DNA of 11,435 nt from Bacteroidales bacterium UBA7574 (GTDB lineage Bacteria; Bacteroidota; Bacteroidia; Bacteroidales; Paludibacteraceae), in contig DLLA01000012.1 in assembly GCA_002479035.1 (NCBI GenBank), positions 1-11,435 on the forward strand. Direction: 5' to 3'. Both the position numbers and the translations under genes were made by a program. Numbering within the stretch: the first letter of the stretch is position 1; each line of letters opens with the position of its first letter. Positions 1-7,800 of this stretch are shown in pieces. The notes under the pieces were generated by a model. That model was given only the letters and a program-made list of their open reading frames with translations. It ran no database searches and was not told where the DNA came from.

Positions 1-1
1 T

Positions 2-202
2 GTTCCTGTTTCGGATGCAGGCTTTGTGGCTCAACTGATGGAGAAGATGGGATATGTGGTGAGGAACACCCGCTTGCAGGGTGGGGCAAACCACGATTTT
101 AGTCGTTCTTTTGAGCGTGCGCGTCGGCATGCTGTTCAAGATCACGAATGGACGTTGGACGAGATAAATGCGGAAATCAATGCGGCTCGACATGCCAGAT
201 AG
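2..202 (+). CDS. Antitoxin-like protein, 5' partial (partner of PIN toxin)
   Basis: The frame is open from base 2, the start lies upstream of the window, and it ends with TAG at 200-202. The 66 visible residues include VPVSDAGFVAQLMEKMGYVV, a basic middle part (RNTRLQ, RSFERARRH), and a C-terminal segment WTLDEINAEINAARHAR. The pattern of a short helix around 'F..LM.KMGY' followed by 'LDEINxEIxxAR' is what small Bacteroidales proteins encoded just before PIN-family toxins look like. The PIN gene starts 5 nt after this stop, so the two are almost certainly co-transcribed. The role inferred is an antitoxin that binds and blocks the nuclease and probably represses the operon. The N-terminus, where any DNA-binding part would be, is not visible. 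The family assignment is from context and general pattern only. Confidence 0.72.
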   Translation, partial: VPVSDAGFVAQLMEKMGYVVRNTRLQGGANHDFSRSFERARRHAVQDHEWTLDEINAEINAARHAR

Positions 203-207
203 TTAGT

Positions 208-627
208 ATGTATGCCGTAGTTGATACCAATGTGTTTGTCTCTGCTTTTATCACGAGGCATTCTGATTCTGCCACAAAGCGAATAGTTGATTGTATAATT
301 TCTGGCGAGATTATTCCTGTTTACAGCGACGAGATATTATGTGAATACAAGGATGTCCTTTCGCGTCCGAAGTTTAGGTTGGAGCAAGAGGATATTGATA
401 GTCTGCTGATGTTGCTTGTCGAGAAAGGTGTTAGTTCTGCTCGTTTCTGCTATGCCGGAGAGATGATAGATCCTAAAGATAGGGTGTTTTATGAAATATC
501 CCTTTCTATAGAGGGCTCTTTTCTCGTAACAGGCAATCTGAAGCATTTCCCTGTCACTCCGTTGGTAGTGTCTCCTGCCAAAATGTTGGAAATACTGGAA
601 GCATCGAGACGCAAGTCTGCGCATTAG
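208..627 (+). CDS. PIN-domain ribonuclease toxin (PIN_3 / COG1569-like)
   Basis: This encodes 139 aa, the usual size for this family. The ATG at 208 is chosen over one at 148 because it puts the canonical PIN start at the N-terminus (MYAVVDTNVFVSA) and leaves 5 nt after the upstream stop; the earlier ATG would overlap the antitoxin by 55 nt and add unrelated residues. PIN landmarks are D6 in VVDTNVF, E46 in the segment SDEILCEYKDVLSRPKF, D88/D91 in IDPKDRVFYEIS, and TGN at 108-110 in LVTGNLKHFP. The acidic residues would bind the metal ions used to cut RNA. N110 stands where many PIN proteins have Asp; I believe this variant is common in Bacteroidota members. With the preceding gene it forms a probable type II toxin-antitoxin module acting in the cytoplasm. 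The RNA target cannot be told from the sequence. Confidence 0.88.
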   Translation: MYAVVDTNVFVSAFITRHSDSATKRIVDCIISGEIIPVYSDEILCEYKDVLSRPKFRLEQEDIDSLLMLLVEKGVSSARFCYAGEMIDPKDRVFYEISLSIEGSFLVTGNLKHFPVTPLVVSPAKMLEILEASRRKSAH

Positions 628-647
628 GCATGATTTTTGCTGCCGCA

Positions 648-679
648 TTTGCATATATCATGGCAAAATTGTACCTTTG
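648..679 (+). promoter_or_regulatory. Bacteroides-type sigma promoter (TTTG-N20-TAnnTTTG)
   Basis: The -33 element TTTG lies at 648-651 and the -7 element TACCTTTG at 672-679, separated by exactly 20 nt. This is a full match to the known Bacteroidota housekeeping promoter consensus (TTTG, 19-21 nt, TAnnTTTG). It lies just after the PIN toxin stop and about 39 nt before the next ATG, so it should drive the 718-897 gene and what follows as a unit separate from the PIN module. Confidence 0.8.
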
Positions 680-706
680 CAGGCACAATATCGGGTCAAT
701 AATAAA

Positions 707-713
707 AGGAGGT
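707..713 (+). promoter_or_regulatory. Strong Shine-Dalgarno for the 718 gene
   Basis: AGGAGGT lies 4 nt before the ATG at 718. Such a perfect anti-SD match is unusual for Bacteroidota, where most genes lack a clear SD, and none of the other genes in this window has one. It fixes the start of this small gene. Confidence 0.7.
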
Positions 714-717
714 CAAC

Positions 718-897
718 ATGGCAATACCTAGTAGGTCTGTTCCCACTTTGTATGGTGAGGACGCAGCGCGTTTCTTGAGCAGGGCGGAGAAAGCAGAACG
801 TATGTCTAAACAGCGGCAGCAACGGGGGGAGTGTACACCACGGGCTATTTCCCGTGAGCGATTGCAGAGTTATTTGCAGGAGATGAATATGCTATGA
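718..897 (+). CDS. Small antitoxin-like protein (GEDAxRF type)
   Basis: This encodes 59 aa from an ATG with a near-perfect SD and a consensus promoter upstream, so expression is well supported. The protein starts MAIPSRSVPTLYGEDAARFL, followed by a charged Glu/Lys/Arg-rich helix (SRAEKAERMSKQRQQR) and ends with RAISRERLQSYLQEMNML. The 'P.L.GEDA.RF' signature is one I associate with small Bacteroidales proteins encoded directly before GNAT-type acetyltransferase toxins, often with an ATGA overlap. Such an overlap is present here (ATG at 894, TGA at 895-897), but the frame that follows stops after 15 codons. It may therefore be an orphan antitoxin left after loss of its toxin. The charged, probably helical, unfolded-looking composition fits an antitoxin. 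Function is inferred and not proven. Confidence 0.68.
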   Translation: MAIPSRSVPTLYGEDAARFLSRAEKAERMSKQRQQRGECTPRAISRERLQSYLQEMNML

Positions 898-941
898 GCG
901 TAGAGGAACTAATAATAACCGAGAATTATGAGTGGATTTGA
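894..941 (+). pseudogene. 15-codon remnant at the toxin position (possible decayed GNAT toxin start)
   Basis: An ATG at 894 overlaps the stop of the preceding gene by 4 nt, which is the classic coupled arrangement. The frame reads MSVEELIITENYEWI and stops at TGA 939-941. Known GNAT toxins behind this kind of antitoxin typically open with 'x..EL.I..I.E.Y....FDCG'. Here the DNA just after the break could be read, with a frameshift and a small deletion, as Phe-Asp-Cys/Asn-Gly. A later piece of the same frame (about 1035-1098) is rich in Arg/Lys and has a Cys-Phe-Pro, as the toxin's middle part often does. This is a weak visual resemblance only. The alternative is a translated leader or chance. 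Confidence 0.25.
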
Positions 942-1137
942 TTATGTAATGGCAACTATCTGCTTGGCGATGTTGGCTTTGCTGGTGTACGCGGCTTACG
1001 TGTATATCAAGGAGTCTCGCAGGCTGAAGAGGTGTGGTTCCAACGGCGATTCCGAATGGACAAAAGAGGAAGAAAAAGATGCTTTCCTGACAACCTCTAA
1101 GTTTCAGTCTGCTCATATTATCGGTAGAGACAGATAA
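928..1137 (+). CDS. Small single-pass membrane protein, hypothetical
   Basis: This encodes 69 aa from ATG 928 to TAA at 1135-1137. A hydrophobic segment at residues 8-27 (MATICLAMLALLVYAAYVYI) is followed at once by a basic stretch KESRRLKR and a charged tail (EWTKEEEKDAF). By the positive-inside rule the tail would be cytoplasmic. I do not recognise the family. It overlaps the 15-codon frame at 894-941 and has no convincing SD. The gene could be real and co-transcribed with the 718 gene. It could also be an incidental reading of a decayed toxin gene, since parts such as ALLVYAAYVYI look loosely like the 'ALLYA...TYVIE' stretch of GNAT toxins in a shifted frame. A homology search would decide. 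Confidence 0.4.
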   Translation: MSGFDYVMATICLAMLALLVYAAYVYIKESRRLKRCGSNGDSEWTKEEEKDAFLTTSKFQSAHIIGRDR

Positions 1138-1151
1138 GTAAGACGAATACG

Positions 1152-1244
1152 ATGCTGCCTCATTTCACAAATCAGGTGATAACGTCAGTTGCGCTAATTT
1201 TGGGAATATGGAATTTATGTCTGATGTGTGATAATACGGCGTAG
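1152..1244 (+). CDS. Possible 30-aa hydrophobic peptide
   Basis: ATG at 1152, 14 nt after the preceding stop, opens a 30-codon frame ending in TAG at 1242-1244. The peptide begins MLPHFTNQ and has one hydrophobic run, VITSVALILGIWNLCLM, long enough to span a membrane. Short hydrophobic peptides can be type I toxins or membrane regulators, but there is no SD and an ORF this short can occur by chance. It overlaps a TAATTTTG sequence at 1195-1202 that resembles a -7 element. Listed only because it is adjacent to another small membrane ORF. Confidence 0.15.
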   Translation: MLPHFTNQVITSVALILGIWNLCLMCDNTA

Positions 1245-1465
1245 CCGTCCGTTCGATAGAACCTCGATAATACCAATTCGTGGCCAATTCAGGGCAATTC
1301 GTGTTTATTATCCATGGGGGCTACAATGTTGTTATCTGTTGTTTGTTCGTTGTTGTCAGTTGTTGACCGATCAAGTCTCTTTCTGTCGTTATATCGAACT
1401 CACGTAGGTGATAGACAAAATCATAGATAGCATTTTCTAAGAGCGAGTACGATTTAGAAAACCTT
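1245..1465. other. Gene-poor intergenic stretch
   Basis: I see no convincing gene in this stretch. It holds a short direct repeat at 1273-1304 in which CCAATTC recurs at an 11-bp step (three units), and a G/T-rich stretch at about 1327-1368 built from repeated GTTGT words. A hairpin ACGGC-GTA-GCCGT lies just before it at 1236-1248. A strong terminator follows, so part of this may be transcribed as an untranslated tail or a small RNA. Confidence 0.5.
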
Positions 1466-1508
1466 AAGCGGTAAAATCCAAATACAAAACGGATTTTACC
1501 GCTTTTTT
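1466..1508 (+). terminator. Intrinsic (rho-independent) terminator
   Basis: A perfect 14-bp inverted repeat, AAGCGGTAAAATCC (1466-1479) and GGATTTTACCGCTT (1491-1504), encloses an 11-nt loop. It is followed by a T tract at 1503-1508. The orientation of the T run favours termination of + strand transcription, i.e. of the unit starting at the 648-679 promoter or of an intergenic RNA. The nearest supported stop codon is 329 nt upstream, which is a long distance. Confidence 0.88.
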
Positions 1509-1519
1509 GTGCTGTCAAC

Positions 1520-1574
1520 TACGGTACATACACGGTAGATATACGGTAGATACACGGTAGATACACGGTTGATA
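1520..1574. repeat. Five 11-bp direct repeats (iteron-like)
   Basis: Five back-to-back 11-bp units start at 1520, 1531, 1542, 1553 and 1564, with consensus CACGGTAGATA. Units 2 and 4 are identical, and the others differ from them at one or two positions. The step is close to one DNA helical turn, so a protein bound to each would lie on one face. The array sits between the terminator and the hairpin-rich leader, in the promoter zone expected for the giant surface-protein gene. No Bacteroides-type promoter is visible in it. It may be an operator, or a slippage-prone simple repeat. Confidence 0.8.
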
Positions 1575-1579
1575 ATAGT

Positions 1580-1741
1580 GTCCTTATCGGGTGTTTACCC
1601 TGCAGTTGGCACCAACCTCCCGATAGGGACGCGGATATATGCGGGACTTCATAAGTCCGTGGACGCAGAGGAGTGCTCCGGACGATACAAAATATCGTTT
1701 GGGCATTTATGCGAGATAAGAAGCCTGCCCCTCATGGGGCA
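1580..1741 (+). ncRNA. Candidate structured RNA / leader of the giant surface-protein gene
   Basis: There are four strong hairpins in 162 nt. P1 pairs 1580-1591 with 1619-1630: 12 bp including one G-U, enclosing a small GTTG/CAAC hairpin at 1605-1616. P2 is GGACTT (1644-1649) with AAGTCC (1653-1658). P3 is ACGATA (1682-1687) with TATCGT (1693-1698). P4 is TGCCCC (1726-1731) with GGGGCA (1736-1741). Two alternatives compete: GGGCA at 1701-1705 can pair with TGCCC at 1726-1730 in place of P4, and GGGT/ACCC (1589-1592, 1597-1600) competes with P1. The start codon of the giant gene is 94 nt downstream. It matches no riboswitch or housekeeping RNA I know. No poly-U follows P4, so it is more likely a cis leader than a free RNA. 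The same bases also contain a non-ATG open frame (1569-1808). Confidence 0.45.
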
Positions 1742-1834
1742 TTGCGGCAACGAGAGTGGAGGATATTACGAATACAGGGTGATTGCAAGTAAGAAAGAAA
1801 CAATATAAAATTGACAATAAAAATAAACAGAGAT

Positions 1835-4800
1835 ATGAACAAAAGAGTACTACTTATACTATGTGTCATATTAGCCAATATCGGAAGTATGTGGGGGGGG
1901 GGCACTAAATATTACGCCCAACTCCAAGCAAAAGTATCAAGCAATAGCCCGAGTGGTAGTGGTCTCGTGTATGCGGGGACGAATACTACGGACACCCCTG
2001 TTTATGAAGAGAGTAGTACATCAGGTTCACAAAGTACTACTACTGAAAATGAAGGGAAAATTTTCTATGCTTATGCACAAGCCAATGATGGTTTTGTGTT
2101 TAAGGGGTGGACTAAGAGTGATAACTCAACAGATATTGTCTCTACTAATCCGTGCTCTGTTACTATCAACTGTTCATCGTCAACCGAAAGTTCCCCCTCT
2201 ACGACGACAGTATATGCGGTCTTCATGGAGGCTCCACCAACAACCGTCACTTATTTGGCTCCGACCAATGGTACCTATACGGCTACGTATTTGGACGCTA
2301 CTATTACTATGACTCCGGGTGCGGATAGTCAGTCCAAACAATCCAAAGAGGCTATCACGCTTACTGCAACCCCTGCAGGTGGATATAAGTTCTTGCGTTG
2401 GGTCAAGGTGGTAGATGGGGTGAAGTCGGGCTGTGCTTTTACGGCTACTTCGTCTGTCACTTTTGCGGAGGATGCTACGGTCTATGCCGAGTTTATACCG
2501 GAAACATGGGCGGTGTTTAGTGTAGATGGTGCCTTGTTTGCTGACCTTAACGAAGCCAATGCCGCTGCCCAAGGTGCTAAGACCATCGTAGTGGTGCAGG
2601 ATGGTATCCTTGTCGCAGGCGACTACACTATTGATGGCGGGGCAACGCTGTATATCCCCTATAACACAAGCAATATCGCACAAGGAACAACTCCTGCTGT
2701 GGAGACGACAGCAAGCACGGTGGTGGCATATAGGACATTGACTTTTGTGGAGGGGACGAATTTAACAATAAAAGGTACTCTCTGTGTGGGCGGAACGATA
2801 TTGTCTGGCGGAGGTGGTAAGCCTTCGGGATATGTGACTGGTGCATGTGGCGTGATAGATATGAGTAAGGGTGGGTATATTGCCCTATATGGTGTACTCA
2901 ACGTGTGGGGATTCATTAAGGGACAAGATTATATAGATGGTAACAACACACAGGGAGTGGGTAAGATAATCGCGTATGACGGCTCCACGATTAGAGAGAT
3001 GTACACTATCGGAGATTTCGGTGGCGGTAGTTATATGGCGGCAGTCGGCAGTAATGATAAAGATAAACGTATTTATCCGTTTCAAAGTTATTTTGTACAG
3101 AATATAGAGGTTCCTTTGCGTATAGAATATGGCGCACAAGAGCTACTTTATACAAATTTCTATGTGAGCAGCAGTAAGAACGAGGTGAAAGATATTCCCT
3201 TTATTGGAAATATAAGTGGTGTGCTGTTTCGCGTGAATACCAGCGATGGTGCGGTTACTAAATGGTATGACCCGACCACAGACCAATTGGTGGTGGAGTT
3301 GGAGGGAGATACCAAATTGGATAACCTTGTGATGAAGGTGACTATTACAGTGGAAGCCAAGGATTTTGACCTGCCTATTTTGAGCAATATGCACATTAAG
3401 TTAAAGGATTGTGACTTGGTGCTCTCTGCTCCGATGAAGATGCAGGCGGGGGCTATTCTGGAAATCCCTGCTGGTTCGTCGCTCACGCTTGCTAGCAAAC
3501 TCTACGTCTATGACCACGATGAGTGGGGATTGTTTGTTATGAAGAAGTATTTCCGCACCATACCGGCAATCCTCACGCAGTATCGAAGCCGCGGCGATGG
3601 TAGTATCAACACATTGGATGATGCACGGATAATAGGTGATGGGGCTATTATTATGTCTGATGGAGGTGGGCTCTACACTACACGCAGTGGTGCTGATATC
3701 ATGGGTAATAATGGTGGAACGATTGTATGGGAGACTACGCTACCCGCCAAAGCGGTTACCTATGGTTATCGGGGAGGAAATTCTGTCGCGGGAAATTATT
3801 TTTCTTCCTCGCTAATAGATTCTCTGCTTGTCAAAGCCGAGTGTGACCCTGCCAAAGCGCATAACGAGAACGGTTCCTACACGGCAGCCAAAGCGGGTAC
3901 TACTTTTACCAATGTACATGGGCGTTGGTTTGCAGGGGATGCCAAGAATGAAAAGGCTGACCATACTTATGATTTTACACACTTGGCTGACGATGCAGAT
4001 GTTACGACCGATGCCATCTATTGGATGGATGCTGCACATGAGGGACATTGGAACAACGCGACCCGAGAGAACGTATCTTATGCCAATACGTGGAGGGGGA
4101 CGGAAGAAGAGGACGGTGTCACCGCCTACTACTGCTACACCACCTATGCACAAGATGGTACCGAACAGACAGGATGGGTCAAACTGACACAGATAGGGAC
4201 AACAAATAATTTTGGCGGCTCAGACAACAACATGTATGTCTATGTGGACAATAAATGGCAGTCTGTAGGTGCAACTGATGATGACTGTCTTTATACGGTG
4301 GAGGGCGTACGTCAGGCGTTGGTGGAAGGTACATTGGTGGCTGTTGCAAAAAACGACACGCCAGAAGATGGTGCATGGCATGCTATGGACAATCAAACGC
4401 AATACTACGTAGATTTGTCTTCGGGGGCGTGCTTGTGGACCCCTGCGACCAAGGTGCAGGGGGTAGAGAAAGCCTATATTGTAGAAGGGCAGACCTACAT
4501 CCGTTATGATATGGATGGTACGGGAGAAGATTGGATGGCTGTGGAGTATGAGAACCCGTATTACTATACGGTGGATAATCAAAACTTACGCACATACTAT
4601 GAGTATAATGTTGCTGCGGTAAAATGGCAGATTGCTACGCCTAAAGTGAGTGTGACGGACAAGAATAGAACAGAGATGTATTATTTCCTTGCAGACGCAG
4701 TAGCGGCAGCCAATACAACTTACAATCCTACTATCACATTCTTGGCGGATATGCAGCAGACTTTGACGGCGGATATAACGCTGTCAAGCACGGTCAAGAG

Positions 4801-7800
4801 TACTGACTATATCATTGACCTTAATGGTCATACGATTGCCCTGACACGTAATATATCAGGGACTACCATCGGCACAACCAACCGCTTCTTCAGCGTAGCC
4901 ACGAATATGGCGGTGACTGTCAAGGATGGTTCTGCGGAGCAGAATGGTGCTATATACTGCAAAGCAACAGGTAATGGTTACGCAACGGGCATGCATGTGT
5001 TGGCAGGCTCGTTGAATATAGAGAGCGGTAAATTGTATGTGGAGAATAATATCGTCCGCAAAAACAATACCTCTGAGCGTGCGTATGGTGTCTATGTAAA
5101 TGCAGGTGCTACCTTTAATATGCAGGGCGGTATATTGGAGACGGCAAGTGAGTATTATAGTTGGGCGGTTAATGGTGTAGGCTCTACTACAGCACCCTCT
5201 ACCATCAATATCAAGGGCGGAACCATTAATGCCAATGCCTACTACGATGCACGTGGTGTTACAAGTACGGGGAATATCAATGTCAGTGGTGGTACTATCA
5301 ACGCAACTACAGGTCCCATGTTCTCATGCGCTACAGGGCATCAATATGCGTATGGTATCCGTGCAAGTGCATCTGCAAATGCGAAAGAAGAGTCTGCTTA
5401 TCATGCCAAATTGATGATGACGGGGGGAACCATCAATGCCAATGCTACATTGAACTATAGTTATGGTGTGTTTGTGGATGCGGCTGCGACTACGTGTACA
5501 TCCCGTAGCGATTATGCCAATGTATCTTCTGCTGAAGCAGTGATAGATGGAGGTTCCATTAATGCAATATCTAAGTCAACCTATGCGTATGGTATATATG
5601 TGAAAGGAGGGCCTAATAGTTATAATAGTAGTGCTGCTGATGTAAAGACTATCGTTAATGGTGCAACCATCAATGTGCAGGCAACGGCTTATGCGTATGG
5701 CATTTTTGCAGGCGCGGAAATTGACGATTGGTATGCTGGTAGGAAATATGGTGTGGTTGAGATTAATGATTGTGACGTGACAGTCACGGCAACTTCCTCA
5801 TATAACGCGTATGGTGCCTATGTGTCAGCGGCAACCAGAATGTTGAATGATAATACCTATTTGCAGGCAATAAAGAACAATAATAATGGAAAAACATGGT
5901 ACACGGAAAGTATCAATGCTACGGAAAAGAATACCTACAAATATCAGACGGGGTATTATGGCATAGGAGGTAAGATGACTATTAAGGGGGGCTCGTTTAC
6001 TGCGAATACCAAAACGTCCGGTGCTTACGGAGTACAATGTGCAGCCTCTTGTCTCGCGGGGGCAGAAGAGGAGGATAACATTCAAGTGGCGGCTCGCGGA
6101 GAACTGATAATATATGGTGGTACATTCAATGCCAATACGACAACCTCTGGTGCGTATGGTGTATATAGCAGTGGTACTACCAAAATATATGGCGGTACAT
6201 TTAATGCCAATGCTACCACGGAGAGTGCTTATGGTGCTATAGCCAATCGTGGTACGATGGATATCACGAAAGGAACGTTCAATGCAGTAACTGCTAAAAC
6301 AGCGTATGGTATTTGTGCCAACGGATGGATTGATGGAAGTATGGGGTTGCACGAGCATGCGATAGTCACGGTGGATGGGGTGACTGTCAGGGCGCAAACC
6401 AACCAGACTACCACAGCCTATGGTGTCATTGCAACGGCAACTAATGCAGAACTGACACAAGCCAAGTATGATGCACGTAGCGCGGGTGATAAAAAATTCT
6501 ATTTTACGGAGACCTCTGACGCTTCCGTGTCTAACTACTATCGTTATCGCATTGGCAGTTACGTAGAAGGTGGTGAACTGATTGTTAACGGTGGCACATT
6601 TACCGCAGAGGCGGCTACCTCAACCGCAGTCGGTGCTTATGCTGCAGTAAGTAGTTTAGTATCCACGGCAACCATAGGGCGTTCTATCTACGGAGAAGGA
6701 AAACTAACCGTCAACAATGGTACGTTTGTGGTTAGTTCGGGTTCCAATATGGCGGAAGGTGTGCGCTCGTATGGTCAATCAACAATCAATGGAGGACAGT
6801 TCACCATAACGGCAAAGGGCAATACAGCCTACGGCGTTAGGGCGTTAGGCGGTAAGACTACTGTGTCAGATGGTATATTCTCAGTTACCGCTACGACAAC
6901 TGCCACAGGAGTGGCAGCCCAAAGTGAGATAAACGGTGCTTATGGCTTCAAACAGGAGGCTGATGTGATTGTGGAGAATGGAACGTTTAATGTACAGACT
7001 TCGAAAGGAAGTACCGCCTATGGCACTTTTGTACAAGGAACAAGTTGGGCAGGTACTCCGAGCAGTGTGAAAGGTGCTTCTGCTATGAGTATTGCTGCCG
7101 CAGGTACTTTGACTGTTAAGAATGGTACATTCAATGTTAAGGCTTCTAACAACAATACCGTTTATGGAATCTTGCTTAATGCTACGCAGACAAAGAATGA
7201 TGCAGTGGCATCACCTAAAGCCGCTGTCTCTGGGGGTTTCTTTAATATCAATGGTGCTACTGCAAGTTCTGGGGCTGTTAATACATCGGCTACTGCAGAC
7301 AATTGCTTCATCACGGGTGGACACTATAGTAGTAAAACCAATTTGAGTAAGTATGTATCTGCGCCAAATCATGTGGCAAATTGTAATGAAGAAAAGTGGA
7401 AGAACACTTATCCGTATGAGGTGACAGACTATTATACGCTGACATGGGATGCTGCAGGCGGAGAGTTGTCGGGTACTTACACACAGGGCAGTGTGCAATA
7501 CGGGACTGCTATTGTGTCGCCGTCGGCTACGAGAACAGGGTATGTATTCATGGGTTGGGATAAGGAAATAACTGTTACTATGCCCGCTGAAGATGTCATT
7601 TACACGGCTATGTGGCAGCCTTTGGGTTCTCTCCTTGATATCGTGGATTGGACAGATAGTAAAGTCGTGCTCAATATGAATGGTTTCTCAACCTCAAAGC
7701 CTGGTGAGTGGACTATAATTGCTAAGAATGGGGCACAGGAACAGTCTTATACAAAAGCCAATCGCAACAAAGATCGCACTTTGGATATTGCTGTAACGGG

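Noticed and set aside
1321..1518. 65-codon minus-strand frame next to the terminator
   Set aside because: It would start inside or beyond the terminator stem, its C-terminal part is translated GTTGT simple repeat, and there is no promoter or recognisable domain.
1698..1706. TATCGTTTG as a -7 promoter element for the giant gene
   Set aside because: It has one base too many between TA and TTTG, no TTTG/TTG lies at the right distance upstream, and it is part of a hairpin stem.
1569..1808. Open frame of 79 codons with a TTG start over the hairpin cluster
   Set aside because: It has no ATG and no SD, its start lies inside an 11-bp repeat, and the protein resembles nothing I know. The inverted repeats in this stretch explain the sequence better. 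It remains a possible alternative.
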